DNA of 43,254 nucleotides. It comes from Proteobacteria bacterium ST_bin16 (lineage in GTDB: Bacteria > Pseudomonadota > Gammaproteobacteria > Burkholderiales > Nitrosomonadaceae). How positions within the stretch are numbered: the stretch's first letter is position 1; each line of letters begins with the position of its first letter. Where the stretch lies: positions 1 through 43,254 of the forward strand of contig MSXT01000058.1 in NCBI GenBank assembly GCA_002083595.1, read 5' to 3'. The notes under the pieces were generated by a model that saw nothing but the letters and a program-made list of their open reading frames with translations, made no database searches and was not told the DNA's origin. Below, in pieces: positions 1-7,768 of the stretch. The translations under genes and the position numbers were made by a program.

Positions 1-49
1 TGAATCCGGTTCGATGTTTTTCATCCAGTTACCTTACATGGACACCCAC

Positions 50-311
50 ATTTGCCAAGCTTTTAATCGTTGATGGGTTGGAGGTAAAGATTGCAGCCAT
101 ACATCCGGATTTTTAGTGAGGTTATTGCCTCTATCCCTGATGGAATCCGCTGAGTAGCACCTCTTCAGATTTGCGTACTTTTTGTACACCGGTAACTTCA
201 GGTTTATCCACTCACGGTCTTACCAGTTTTGCCATCACTTCATAAGTGCCTGTGCAATCGTAGAATTCCTTAATAATTCGTTGTTACTCAGATTTTACTC
301 AACCGCCTCGA
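50..311 (-). ncRNA. Probable IS110 guide (bridge/seek) RNA region
   Basis: This is the 262-base non-coding segment between the left inverted repeat and the stop codon of the IS110 recombinase. It has no convincing ORF. In IS1111-type elements the corresponding 3' non-coding region encodes the structured RNA that pairs with donor and target DNA and guides the recombinase. Small self-complementary stretches are visible (for example GAGG/CCTC around 118-134 and GTAC/GTAC around 176-188), but I could not fold the whole segment or define RNA ends. The RNA is inferred from family knowledge and position, with transcription presumably in the recombinase direction. Confidence 0.4.
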
Positions 312-1352
312 TTACATTTTGGCAACGATAGTTGCCGGAGTGTAATCGGGGTGATATGTCTGGCTGTTGGCCAGGAGCGCCCACACGATCCTGGCATTCT
401 TGTTTGCCAGTGCAACCGCCGCTACATTTTTGTTACATCGAGTCATCAGCTTTCTCAACCAACTTTCTGGTTTTGCCTTGTTCTCGGCAAATCGAATCAC
501 GGCTCTTGCTCCGTGGATTAGCAGTGTTCTGAGATAGGTATCGCCGCGTTTGCTGATGCCCAACAGATTCTGTTTGCCTCCACTGGAATGTTGTCTGGGC
601 ACCAATCCCATCCATGCAGCTAACTGACGGCCATTCTTGAATTCCTTGGCTCTCCCTACTGTCGCCACAATCGCACTGGCCGTGATCGGCCCAATACCCG
701 CGATTTCAGCCACTCTTCGACTCGCTTCATTTTCTCGGTGCCACAGTACAATCTGCTTTTCCAGTTCTTCTACTTGACGGCTCATCTCTTTCAAGTTTTC
801 CGTTAATCTTTCCAGCAGGGTTCGCATCATGCCAGGCAATTCGTTTTCTCCATCTTCCAGAATTTCCGGTATCTGTTTCATGATCGATTGTATCCCTTGT
901 GGCATCACGATTCCAAACTCTGAAAGCAATCCCCGTATCTGGTTTGCCTGCGCTGTTCTTGCCTTCACAAAACCCTGTCTGGCTCGATGCACCGACAGGA
1001 TCGCTTGTTGCTCTACGTTCTTGATCGGCACAAAACGCATGTTGGGGCGACTCACCGCTTCGCATATCGCCTCCGCATCTGCGATGTCATGCTTATTGGT
1101 CTTTACGTAAGGTTTTACAAACTGAGGTGACATAAGTTTAACAGTATGTCCAAATTCGCTCAGCTTTCTCGCCCAATGGGGTGAGCTACCGCAGGCTTCC
1201 ATGCCAATCAGGCAAGGATCCAGATTGGCAAAGAACCTTGCCATCTCGCTGCGGCGCAGTTGCTTGCGTAACACCGCCTTGCCATGTATATCTACACCGT
1301 GAACTTGGAATACTTCTTTTGCTAAATCAATGCCTATTGTTGTAATCTCCAT
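312..1352 (-). CDS. IS110-family transposase (DEDD recombinase)
   Basis: This 346-residue protein is of normal length for the family and looks intact. The N-terminal RuvC-like DEDD domain is recognisable from IGIDLAKE near residue 7, IGMEACGSS near residue 49 and HDIADAEAI near residue 88. A coiled linker follows at about 180-205. The C-terminal Tnp_20 domain has AGIGPITASAIVA near residue 220, then LAAWMGLVPRQHSSGG with the serine that acts as nucleophile in this family. The ATG at 1350-1352 is preceded by an AGGAG ribosome site. It carries out site-specific excision and insertion of its element, guided by an element-encoded RNA. It faces away from the glycine cleavage locus, so read-through into gcvT is not expected from its own promoter. 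Confidence 0.93.
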   Translation of the reverse strand: MEITTIGIDLAKEVFQVHGVDIHGKAVLRKQLRRSEMARFFANLDPCLIGMEACGSSPHWARKLSEFGHTVKLMSPQFVKPYVKTNKHDIADAEAICEAVSRPNMRFVPIKNVEQQAILSVHRARQGFVKARTAQANQIRGLLSEFGIVMPQGIQSIMKQIPEILEDGENELPGMMRTLLERLTENLKEMSRQVEELEKQIVLWHRENEASRRVAEIAGIGPITASAIVATVGRAKEFKNGRQLAAWMGLVPRQHSSGGKQNLLGISKRGDTYLRTLLIHGARAVIRFAENKAKPESWLRKLMTRCNKNVAAVALANKNARIVWALLANSQTYHPDYTPATIVAKM

Positions 1353-1534
1353 GTCGGACGCTCCTCTCTATTTGTGGACTTTACTGCACCACTACTTTGG
1401 CACCTCGATGCCGTTTAGGGTAGTGGGTGTCCATTCCATTAGACTGGTTTTTTCAGCCAGTTATTTCCATTCCAAGCGTAGTCACAGCCACTGATGTGCG
1501 ATAACTTTCGATCAGTAAAATTCACTGCAATCGC

Positions 1535-1564
1535 TTGTATAAACCCTTGTTCGTCAGGTATAGT
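1535..1564 (+). promoter_or_regulatory. Candidate sigma-70 promoter of the gcv locus
   Basis: A TATAGT box at 1559-1564 (5 of 6 consensus bases) lies 18 bases after a poor -35 match, TTGTAT, at 1535-1540. It would start transcription near 1571, just before the first glycine aptamer. Position is the main support, since the -35 is weak. It lies about 100 bases inside the gcv side of the insertion-sequence end. Confidence 0.35.
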
Positions 1565-1584
1565 TCGCACTTTGCCAAATCAAT

Positions 1585-1790
1585 CCAAGCAGAAGAGTGC
1601 GCTAGTCATTAGCGCCGCCGAAGGCGTAACCTCCCCGGAATCGCTCAGGCAGGGTCAAACCCCGTTTGTTCCTTGAGAACTGCTTGCGACAGGCGATCTG
1701 GAGAGTGCCGGAACTGGTTCCGGCCACCGAAGGGGCATGCGGATTCAATTCTGTCAATCTCTCAGGTAAAAAGGACAGAGGGGCACGAAG
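1585..1790 (+). promoter_or_regulatory. Tandem glycine riboswitch upstream of gcvT
   Basis: Two glycine-aptamer cores are visible in series. The first spans about 1585-1672 with GCCGCCGAAGGCGTAA at 1614-1629 and CTCAGGCA at 1644-1651. The second spans about 1695-1785 with GGAGAGTGCC near 1700, CACCGAAGGGGCA at 1725-1736, CTCTCAGGTAA near 1759 and AAGGACAGAGG at 1771-1781. These are the conserved core strings of the glycine (gcvT) riboswitch family, and the two-aptamer layout is the common one. It sits directly before gcvT, so glycine binding should raise expression of the glycine cleavage genes. No strong terminator hairpin with a T-tract lies between the second aptamer and the start at 1832, so control may act on translation (inference). 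Confidence 0.9.
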
Positions 1791-1831
1791 TCATTCACTT
1801 TGAATGGCTCTATATTTTTGGGAGAAAAACC

Positions 1832-2923
1832 GTGCTGAAAATGACACCCCTGAATCAAACCCACCGCGATATGAACGCCAAAATGGTGGATTTTGGCGGC
1901 TGGGATATGCCGCTGCATTACGGCTCACAGTTAGACGAACACCATAAAGTGCGCCAGGATGCGGGCATGTTTGATGTTTCTCACATGCTGCCGGTCGATA
2001 TCAAAGGCGATAATGTGCGCGGTTTTCTGCGCCAGCTGGTCGCGAATAACGTCGATAAACTGACCGTTCCGGGCAAAGCTCTGTATTCCTGTATGCTGAC
2101 CCCGCAGGCCGGCATTATCGACGATCTGATTATTTACTTTTTGTCTGAAACCTGGTTCCGCATTGTGGTCAACGCGGGCACGGCTGATAAAGATGTGGCC
2201 TGGATGCTCAAACAACGCGATGCGCTGGCGCCTCATTTGGAAATTACTCCACGGCGCGATATGGCCATGGTGGCGGTTCAAGGCCCCAATGCCCGTGCCA
2301 AAGTCTGGCAAGTGATCCCCGGTTCGCAAGCGGTGACGGAAGAATTGAAGCAGTTTCAGTCCGCGGTCGTGGGACAATATTTCATTGCACGTACCGGCTA
2401 TACCGGCGAAGATGGTTTTGAAATTATCCTGCCTGCCGTCGATGCGCCGGTTTTCTGGAAAGCGTTGCATGCCGCCGGTGTTGCTCCGGCCGGACTGGGC
2501 GCGCGCGATACATTGCGGCTTGAAGCAGGGATGAATTTATACGGTCAGGATATGGACGAAACCAAGCATCCGTTGGAATCCGGTCTGGCCTGGACGGTTG
2601 ATCTGAAAAGCGAGCGCGATTTCATTGGCAAGCAGGCATTACTGGATACTACCGTGACGCACCAATTGGTTGGATTGGTATTGATCGATCGCGGTGTATT
2701 GCGTAGCCATCAAGAGGTTGTCGGTCAAAAAGACGGCGCTGAATACAAAGGCGAAATCACCAGCGGCGGTTTTTCCCCCACGATGAATCAATCGATTGCT
2801 TTGGCGCGCGTGCCGGTGCAAATAGCCGTTGGCGACGAAGTCGATGTCATCGTGCGTGATAAGAAACTGCGTGCCAAGGTGGTAAAATACCCGTTCGTGC
2901 GTAACGGAAAAGTGCTGATTTAA
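1832..2923 (+). CDS. gcvT: Glycine cleavage system T-protein (aminomethyltransferase)
   Basis: GcvT moves the methylene group from the aminomethyl-lipoyl arm of H-protein to tetrahydrofolate, giving 5,10-methylene-THF and ammonia in the cytoplasm. The predicted protein is 363 residues, almost identical in length to the E. coli enzyme. Its start (MLKMTPLNQTH...MVDFGGWDMPLHYGSQ, then GMFDVSHM) matches the family start. I place the start at GTG 1832, seven bases after GGGAG at 1820-1824. An ATG at 1841 is the alternative. The frame is open upstream to a TTG at 1673, but that stretch is the riboswitch and should not be translated. Later family motifs include GYTGEDGFEI and LGARDTLRLEAGMNLYG. First gene of gcvT-gcvH-gcvPA-tpx-gcvPB, under the glycine riboswitch. 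Confidence 0.96.
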   Translation: MLKMTPLNQTHRDMNAKMVDFGGWDMPLHYGSQLDEHHKVRQDAGMFDVSHMLPVDIKGDNVRGFLRQLVANNVDKLTVPGKALYSCMLTPQAGIIDDLIIYFLSETWFRIVVNAGTADKDVAWMLKQRDALAPHLEITPRRDMAMVAVQGPNARAKVWQVIPGSQAVTEELKQFQSAVVGQYFIARTGYTGEDGFEIILPAVDAPVFWKALHAAGVAPAGLGARDTLRLEAGMNLYGQDMDETKHPLESGLAWTVDLKSERDFIGKQALLDTTVTHQLVGLVLIDRGVLRSHQEVVGQKDGAEYKGEITSGGFSPTMNQSIALARVPVQIAVGDEVDVIVRDKKLRAKVVKYPFVRNGKVLI

Positions 2924-2966
2924 TAAAAACTGTAACAAAAATATTACTTTTATCTGGAGTGAAAAA

Positions 2967-3356
2967 ATGAGTATTCCAACCAATTTGAAATATAGTAAAT
3001 CCCACGAATGGGTGAGATCTGAAGCCGACGGCACGGTAACTGTTGGGATTACCCATCATGCGCAAGAGTTGCTCGGCGATATGGTGTTTATCGAATTGCC
3101 AGATGTCGGACGCAAATTGAAACAAAAAGAAGAATGTGCCGTGGCGGAATCCGTCAAAGCGGCTGCCGATGTGTATTCACCGATTTCCGGTGAAGTGACC
3201 GAGGTGAATGCTCCGCTGGTCGATGAGCCGGGAAAAATCAACGAAGATGCGTTTTCTGCCTGGCTGTTCAAAATGAAACCCAGCAATCCTGCCGAGATCG
3301 ACGGATTACTGGATGCAGCGGCTTACACCGAATTGGTGGAAAACGAAGATCACTAA
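2967..3356 (+). CDS. gcvH: Glycine cleavage system H-protein (lipoyl carrier)
   Basis: GcvH is the lipoylated shuttle that carries the aminomethyl intermediate from P-protein to T-protein and is reoxidised by dihydrolipoamide dehydrogenase. The protein has 129 residues, the normal length. The lipoyl attachment site is Lys64 in AESVKAAADVYSP, with the usual SPISGEV after it. The ATG is preceded by GGAG at 2956-2959 with good spacing. It lies 43 bases after gcvT and 58 before gcvPA, consistent with one transcript. No L-protein (lpd) gene lies in the window, so that partner must be supplied from elsewhere, as is usual because it is shared with 2-oxoacid dehydrogenases. Confidence 0.97.
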   Translation: MSIPTNLKYSKSHEWVRSEADGTVTVGITHHAQELLGDMVFIELPDVGRKLKQKEECAVAESVKAAADVYSPISGEVTEVNAPLVDEPGKINEDAFSAWLFKMKPSNPAEIDGLLDAAAYTELVENEDH

Positions 3357-3414
3357 GATTGGTTGCGTTTTTCGCTTTTTAATTTCTCATTACTTTAAGT
3401 TTTCAAGATAAATC

Positions 3415-4767
3415 ATGCCGTTTATTCCACATACCGAAGAAGATATTGCCGAGATGCTTGCCAGCATAGGCGCGAAGTCAATTGAAGATCTGTTTGACGA
3501 GATTCCCGATGAACTCGTCAGTGGCGAGCTCACCGGCGTTCCGTCCGGCCTCAGCGAACTGGAAATCACGCGTTTGATGATGGAACGCGCGAACCAGGAT
3601 GGTTTCTACCAGAATTACATCGGCGCCGGTGCGTATGAGCATCACATTCCGGCTGCTGTATGGCAGATCACCACGCGCGGCGAATTTTATTCTTCGTATA
3701 CGCCATATCAGGCGGAAGCCAGTCAGGGCACATTGCAACTGTTGTATGAATATCAGTCGATGATGGCCTCACTGACCGGCATGGATGTCTCCAATGCCAG
3801 TATGTACGACGGCGCCACGGCGTTGGCGGAAGCGGCTTTGATGGCTGTGCGTTCGCATAAAACATCGCGCCGTATCCTGATTCCTAAAACCGTGCATCCG
3901 GTTTACCGCCAAGTGGTGCGTGCGATTGTCAGCAATCAAAAGATTGAAGTGGTCGAGCTGCCGTTCGATACCAAGACCGGTCAAGTTGATCCGGCATCAC
4001 TGGCGAAAACGGATTTTGGCGACTTTGCCGCATTGGTGATTCCACAGCCGAATTTCTTCGGTGTGCTGGAACAAGTCGACGCGCTGACCGATTGGACGCA
4101 GAGCAAAGGTGCACTTGCTATCGGCGTTGTCAATCCGACCGCGCTGGCGCTATTGACGCCACCCGGCGAATGGGGCAGCAAAGGTGCGGATATTGCCGTG
4201 GGCGAAGGCCAGCCATTGGGTATTCCGCTCTCCAGCGGCGGCCCGTACTTTGGTTTCATGGCGTGTAAAAATGAACTGGTGCGTCAAATGCCGGGCCGTA
4301 TCATCGGCCGTACCACCGATCTGGATGGTAAAGAAGGGTTTGTACTGACCTTGCAAGCGCGCGAACAGCATATCCGCCGCTCCAAAGCGACTTCCAATAT
4401 TTGTACTAACCAAGGGCTGATGGTGACCGCAGCCACGATTTACATGTCGTTGACCGGTCCTGAAGGATTGCGCCGTATCGCCGCGCAATCGCATGCCAAT
4501 ACACTGGATTTGGTTGAACAATTGGAAAAAACCGGTGGCGTGAAAAGAACATTCAGCGGATCGACATTCCACGAAACCGTGCTGACTCTGCCAAAGCCGG
4601 CCGCGGAGGTGTTAGCCAAGCTGAAACAGAAAGGTATTTTGGGCGGATTTGATCTGCATGCGCATTATCCTGAATTAGGTAACGCTTTGCTGGTTTGCGC
4701 GACTGAAACGAAAACGGCGGCCGACTTACAAAATTATGCCAACGCATTGAAACAAGCGCTTGGTTAA
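3415..4767 (+). CDS. gcvPA: Glycine dehydrogenase (decarboxylating) subunit 1
   Basis: This is the N-terminal-half subunit of the two-subunit (split) P-protein, which decarboxylates glycine with PLP and loads the aminomethyl group onto GcvH. The 450-residue length is normal. It begins MPFIPHTEEDIAEML and carries the family strings YTPYQAEASQGTLQ, MYDGATALAEA and ICTNQGLM. The PLP lysine is not expected here; it lies in subunit 2. The ribosome site is weak (AAGTTTTCAAGATAA before the ATG), so translation may depend on the genes before it. Its partner gcvPB is separated from it by tpx, an uncommon arrangement, since the two subunits are usually adjacent. Confidence 0.96.
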   Translation: MPFIPHTEEDIAEMLASIGAKSIEDLFDEIPDELVSGELTGVPSGLSELEITRLMMERANQDGFYQNYIGAGAYEHHIPAAVWQITTRGEFYSSYTPYQAEASQGTLQLLYEYQSMMASLTGMDVSNASMYDGATALAEAALMAVRSHKTSRRILIPKTVHPVYRQVVRAIVSNQKIEVVELPFDTKTGQVDPASLAKTDFGDFAALVIPQPNFFGVLEQVDALTDWTQSKGALAIGVVNPTALALLTPPGEWGSKGADIAVGEGQPLGIPLSSGGPYFGFMACKNELVRQMPGRIIGRTTDLDGKEGFVLTLQAREQHIRRSKATSNICTNQGLMVTAATIYMSLTGPEGLRRIAAQSHANTLDLVEQLEKTGGVKRTFSGSTFHETVLTLPKPAAEVLAKLKQKGILGGFDLHAHYPELGNALLVCATETKTAADLQNYANALKQALG

Positions 4768-4799
4768 CATTATTTAAATTCATCTGAGAGGAAAAAACT

Positions 4800-5297
4800 A
4801 TGGTTACTTTAAAAGGAAAGCCGATCAAACTTGAAGGTACTTTTCCCAAAGTTGGACAAAAAGCGCCTGCTTTTTCTTTAGTCAATCGCGATCTGCAAGA
4901 TGTCACGCTGGCCAATTATGCCGGTAAAAAGAAAGTACTGAACATCGTGCCCAGTTTGGATACGCCGGTGTGTGCCATTTCCACACGTAAATTCAATCAA
5001 CAAGCGAGCAATATGGACAATACCGTGGTGTTGATCATTGCTGCTGATTTGCCTTTTGCGATGAGCCGTTTCTGCGATGCCGAAGGATTGGATAAGGTGA
5101 TTACGTTGTCAACCATGCGCGGTGCGAATTTCATGAAAGATTATGGCGTTTTCATCGCTGATAGCGCGTTTGGCGGCATTACCGCGCGTGCAGTGATCGT
5201 GCTGGATGAATCGGATACCATTATTCACGCCGAGCTGGTTCCGGAAATTGCCGATGAACCCAACTACGATGCAGCTCTAGCTGCTTTGAAGAAATAA
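4800..5297 (+). CDS. tpx: Thiol peroxidase (atypical 2-Cys peroxiredoxin)
   Basis: Tpx reduces hydrogen peroxide and especially organic hydroperoxides using thioredoxin. The 165-residue protein is full length. The peroxidatic cysteine is Cys58 in PSLDTPVCAIS and the resolving cysteine is Cys92 in SRFCDAEG; the 34-residue spacing matches E. coli Tpx (61/95). AGAGG lies upstream of the ATG at 4800. It sits 32 bases after gcvPA and 20 before gcvPB in the same direction, so it is probably co-transcribed with the glycine cleavage genes and would then fall under the glycine riboswitch. This linkage may protect the lipoyl/PLP enzymes or match oxidative conditions when glycine accumulates; that is speculation. 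Confidence 0.95.
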   Translation: MVTLKGKPIKLEGTFPKVGQKAPAFSLVNRDLQDVTLANYAGKKKVLNIVPSLDTPVCAISTRKFNQQASNMDNTVVLIIAADLPFAMSRFCDAEGLDKVITLSTMRGANFMKDYGVFIADSAFGGITARAVIVLDESDTIIHAELVPEIADEPNYDAALAALKK

Positions 5298-5317
5298 ACT
5301 GAGATTGATCTTACATT

Positions 5318-6769
5318 ATGTTGATATTTGAACACTCACGCAAAGGACGGCGCAATTATACGCAGTCACCGGCGACACCGGCTAGCAAATCCGCGATTCC
5401 GCAGAATTTGCTGCGTAAATCCAAAGTGCTTTTACCGGAAGTTTCCGAAATGGATACGGTGCGTCATTACACCCGTTTATCACAAAAGAATTTCTCGATC
5501 GATACCGAGTTTTATCCGCTGGGTTCCTGCACGATGAAATACAATCCGCGTGCGTGTAACTCATTGGCGATGCTGCCGCAATTCATATCCCGGCATCCAT
5601 TGGCGCCGGAAGACACCGGTCAGGGTTTTCTTGCGTCTATGTATGAATTGCAGGAAATTCTGAAATCCGTTACCGGTATGGCGGGTGTCAGCTTGACTCC
5701 GATGGCCGGCGCGCAGGGTGAGTTGATCGGCGTGATGATGATCCGTGCGTATCACGAGGCTCGCGGCGATTTTGCCCGTACCGAAATTATCGTACCGGAT
5801 GCGGCGCATGGTACTAATCCGGCGACTGCGGTGATGTGCGGTTTCAAAGTGGTGGAGATCGCCACCGACAAAGACGGTAACGTCGATCTGGATGCGCTGA
5901 AAGCAGCGGTTGGCCCGCAAACCGCGGGATTGATGCTGACCAACCCTTCCACGCTGGGTGTGTTTGAAAAGAATGTGGCCGAAATGAGCCGCGTGGTTCA
6001 TGCGGCTGGCGGGCTGTTGTATTACGACGGCGCCAACCTGAACGCGGTGCTGGGTAAAGTGAAACCAGGAGATATGGGTTTCGACGTGATTCACATCAAT
6101 CTGCACAAAACTTTCTCAACTCCGCATGGCGGCGGTGGACCGGGTTCTGCGCCGGTCGGTGTGGCTGAACGGCTGTTGCCTTTTATGCCGATCCCGATTG
6201 TAGCCAAAGAAGGCGATACTTATCGTTGGGTTACCGAAAAAGATAAACCGCAATCCATTGGCCGCTTATCGGCGCATATGGGGAATGCCGGCGTGTTGCT
6301 GCGGGCTTATATTTATGTTCGCTTGCTGGGCATGCAAGGTATGCATCGGATTTCCGAGTTTGCTACCCTAAACGCGAATTACTTGATGGCGGAATTACGC
6401 AAAGCGGGTTTTGAAATTGCTTATCCGAATCGCCGCGCCAGTCATGAATTTATCGTCACGATGAAAGACATCAAGGATAAGACCGGGGTAACCGCGATGA
6501 ATCTGGCCAAGCGTTTGCTTGATAAGGGCTATCATGCACCGACAACGTATTTCCCGCTGCTGGTGCCGGAATGTTTGCTGATCGAACCGGCCGAGACGGA
6601 ATCCAAGGAAACCCTGGATGCTTTCGTTGTTTCGATGAAAGAAATCCTGAGCGAAATCGAGTCGCAGCCGGATATGGTCAAAGGTGCGCCGCATACCATG
6701 ACGGTGCGTAAGCTGGATGATGTCAAAGCCGCGCGTGAGCTGGATTTGGCATGGAAACCCAGTGCTTGA
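5318..6769 (+). CDS. gcvPB: Glycine dehydrogenase (decarboxylating) subunit 2
   Basis: This is the C-terminal-half, catalytic subunit of the split P-protein. Its 483 residues match the usual length. The PLP-binding lysine is Lys264 in INLHKTFSTPHGGGGPG, a hallmark of the family. Other family strings are FYPLGSCTMKYNP near residue 67 and MLTNPSTLGVFE near residue 206. It forms a heterotetramer with GcvPA in the cytoplasm. The start ATG at 5318 follows a short 20-base gap after tpx with no strong ribosome site, which suggests coupling to the upstream gene. This is the last recognisable gcv gene. Confidence 0.96.
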   Translation: MLIFEHSRKGRRNYTQSPATPASKSAIPQNLLRKSKVLLPEVSEMDTVRHYTRLSQKNFSIDTEFYPLGSCTMKYNPRACNSLAMLPQFISRHPLAPEDTGQGFLASMYELQEILKSVTGMAGVSLTPMAGAQGELIGVMMIRAYHEARGDFARTEIIVPDAAHGTNPATAVMCGFKVVEIATDKDGNVDLDALKAAVGPQTAGLMLTNPSTLGVFEKNVAEMSRVVHAAGGLLYYDGANLNAVLGKVKPGDMGFDVIHINLHKTFSTPHGGGGPGSAPVGVAERLLPFMPIPIVAKEGDTYRWVTEKDKPQSIGRLSAHMGNAGVLLRAYIYVRLLGMQGMHRISEFATLNANYLMAELRKAGFEIAYPNRRASHEFIVTMKDIKDKTGVTAMNLAKRLLDKGYHAPTTYFPLLVPECLLIEPAETESKETLDAFVVSMKEILSEIESQPDMVKGAPHTMTVRKLDDVKAARELDLAWKPSA

Positions 6770-6814
6770 GAACGTTAAAAGTTGTTTTTCATCATTAACA
6801 TTGGTAGTTGAACT

Positions 6815-7750
6815 ATGCGCACATTGATTTGTGGTTCTATCGCTTACGATAATATTATGGTCTTCCCGGATCATTTTAAGAATCACATCCTGCCGGAGAA
6901 AATTCACGTATTGAATGTCGCCTTTTTGGTTCCGGAAATGCGTCGTGAATTCGGCGGGTGCGCAGGTAATATCGCTTATAACCTCAAGATGCTGGGCGGC
7001 GAACCGGTGATGATGGCCACTGTAGGCGATGACTATGCGCCTTATGCAGCACGGTTTCAGCAACTGAGTCTGACACAGGAACATGTGCAGCATGTTGCGG
7101 ATACCTTCACTGCGCAAGCGTTTATCACAACTGATCTGGCCGATAATCAAATCACGGCGTTTCATCCGGGCGCGATGAATTTTTCCCACCTCAATTCCGT
7201 GAAAGAGTCGCGCGATATCCGTTTGGGTATTATCGCTCCAGACGGACGCGATGGTATGTTGCAACACGCGCGTGAATTTCATGAGGCGGGTATCCCGTTT
7301 GTTTTTGATCCGGGGCAAGGGTTGCCGATGTATAACGGTGAAGAATTACTCGATTTCATCAACAAGGCGGATTACATCGCGGTCAATGATTATGAAGGTG
7401 AAATGTTGCAAGACCGCACCGGTCATCGCTTGGAATCATTGGCGAACAATGCCAAAGCATTGATTATTACTTTGGGAGCGCAAGGCTCCATTATCTATGC
7501 GGATGGCAAGAAATTTGAAATTCCTTGTGTCAAACCGAAACAAATTGTCGATCCGACCGGTTGTGGTGATGCGTATCGCGCAGGCTTGCTATACGGTATC
7601 GTGAATGATTTCGATTGGCAAACAACTGGTCAGCTAGGTTCATTGATGGGTTCCCTGAAAATTGCCCAGCGCGGCGGACAGAACCATCAATTTTCCCGCG
7701 ATGAAATTGGCCAGTATTATTTCGAGAGTTTTGGCACGCGCATTTTTTAA
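6815..7750 (+). CDS. PfkB/ribokinase-family kinase, probably adenosine kinase-like
   Basis: This 311-residue protein has the PfkB-fold hallmarks: a glycine-rich N-terminal signature (GGCAGNIAYNLKMLGG at about 48-63) and the C-terminal signature DPTGCGDAYRAG with the catalytic base Asp252 and an anion hole. The family phosphorylates sugars or nucleosides with ATP. Its overall look, with the MRTLICGSIAYDN start, resembles the group annotated as adenosine kinases in proteobacteria, but the substrate cannot be read from sequence alone. It follows gcvPB by 45 bases in the same direction, so it could be the last gene of that transcript. The final stop is only 18 bases from the end of the convergent gene at 7769, with no clear terminator between them. 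Confidence 0.85.
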   Translation: MRTLICGSIAYDNIMVFPDHFKNHILPEKIHVLNVAFLVPEMRREFGGCAGNIAYNLKMLGGEPVMMATVGDDYAPYAARFQQLSLTQEHVQHVADTFTAQAFITTDLADNQITAFHPGAMNFSHLNSVKESRDIRLGIIAPDGRDGMLQHAREFHEAGIPFVFDPGQGLPMYNGEELLDFINKADYIAVNDYEGEMLQDRTGHRLESLANNAKALIITLGAQGSIIYADGKKFEIPCVKPKQIVDPTGCGDAYRAGLLYGIVNDFDWQTTGQLGSLMGSLKIAQRGGQNHQFSRDEIGQYYFESFGTRIF

Positions 7751-7768
7751 AGTAAGTACCTCAGTTTC

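Larger units (their letters stand above)
38..1434 (-). mobile_element. IS110-family (IS1111-like) insertion sequence
   Basis: The element is bounded by an exact 12-bp inverted repeat: ATGGACACCCAC at 38-49 and its reverse complement GTGGGTGTCCAT at 1423-1434. Inside is one intact IS110-type recombinase on the minus strand. About 260 bases of non-coding DNA lie between the recombinase stop and the left repeat, but only about 70 between its start and the right repeat. A long non-coding segment downstream of the recombinase, together with inverted repeats, is the arrangement known for the IS1111 branch of IS110. True recombination ends of IS1111-type elements lie a few bases outside the repeats, so the limits given are those of the repeats. 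No target duplication is expected or seen. Confidence 0.8.

Noticed and set aside
1494..1676. A 60-codon frame over the riboswitch
   Set aside because: The region is better explained as promoter and aptamer RNA.
1673..1831. A 53-codon upstream extension of gcvT from TTG
   Set aside because: It runs through the second glycine aptamer; known GcvT proteins start at the MLKMTPLNQTH-like position.
6395..7318. A 307-codon minus-strand open frame across gcvPB and the kinase gene
   Set aside because: It spans the ends of two well-supported opposite-strand genes and its product has no recognisable motifs.
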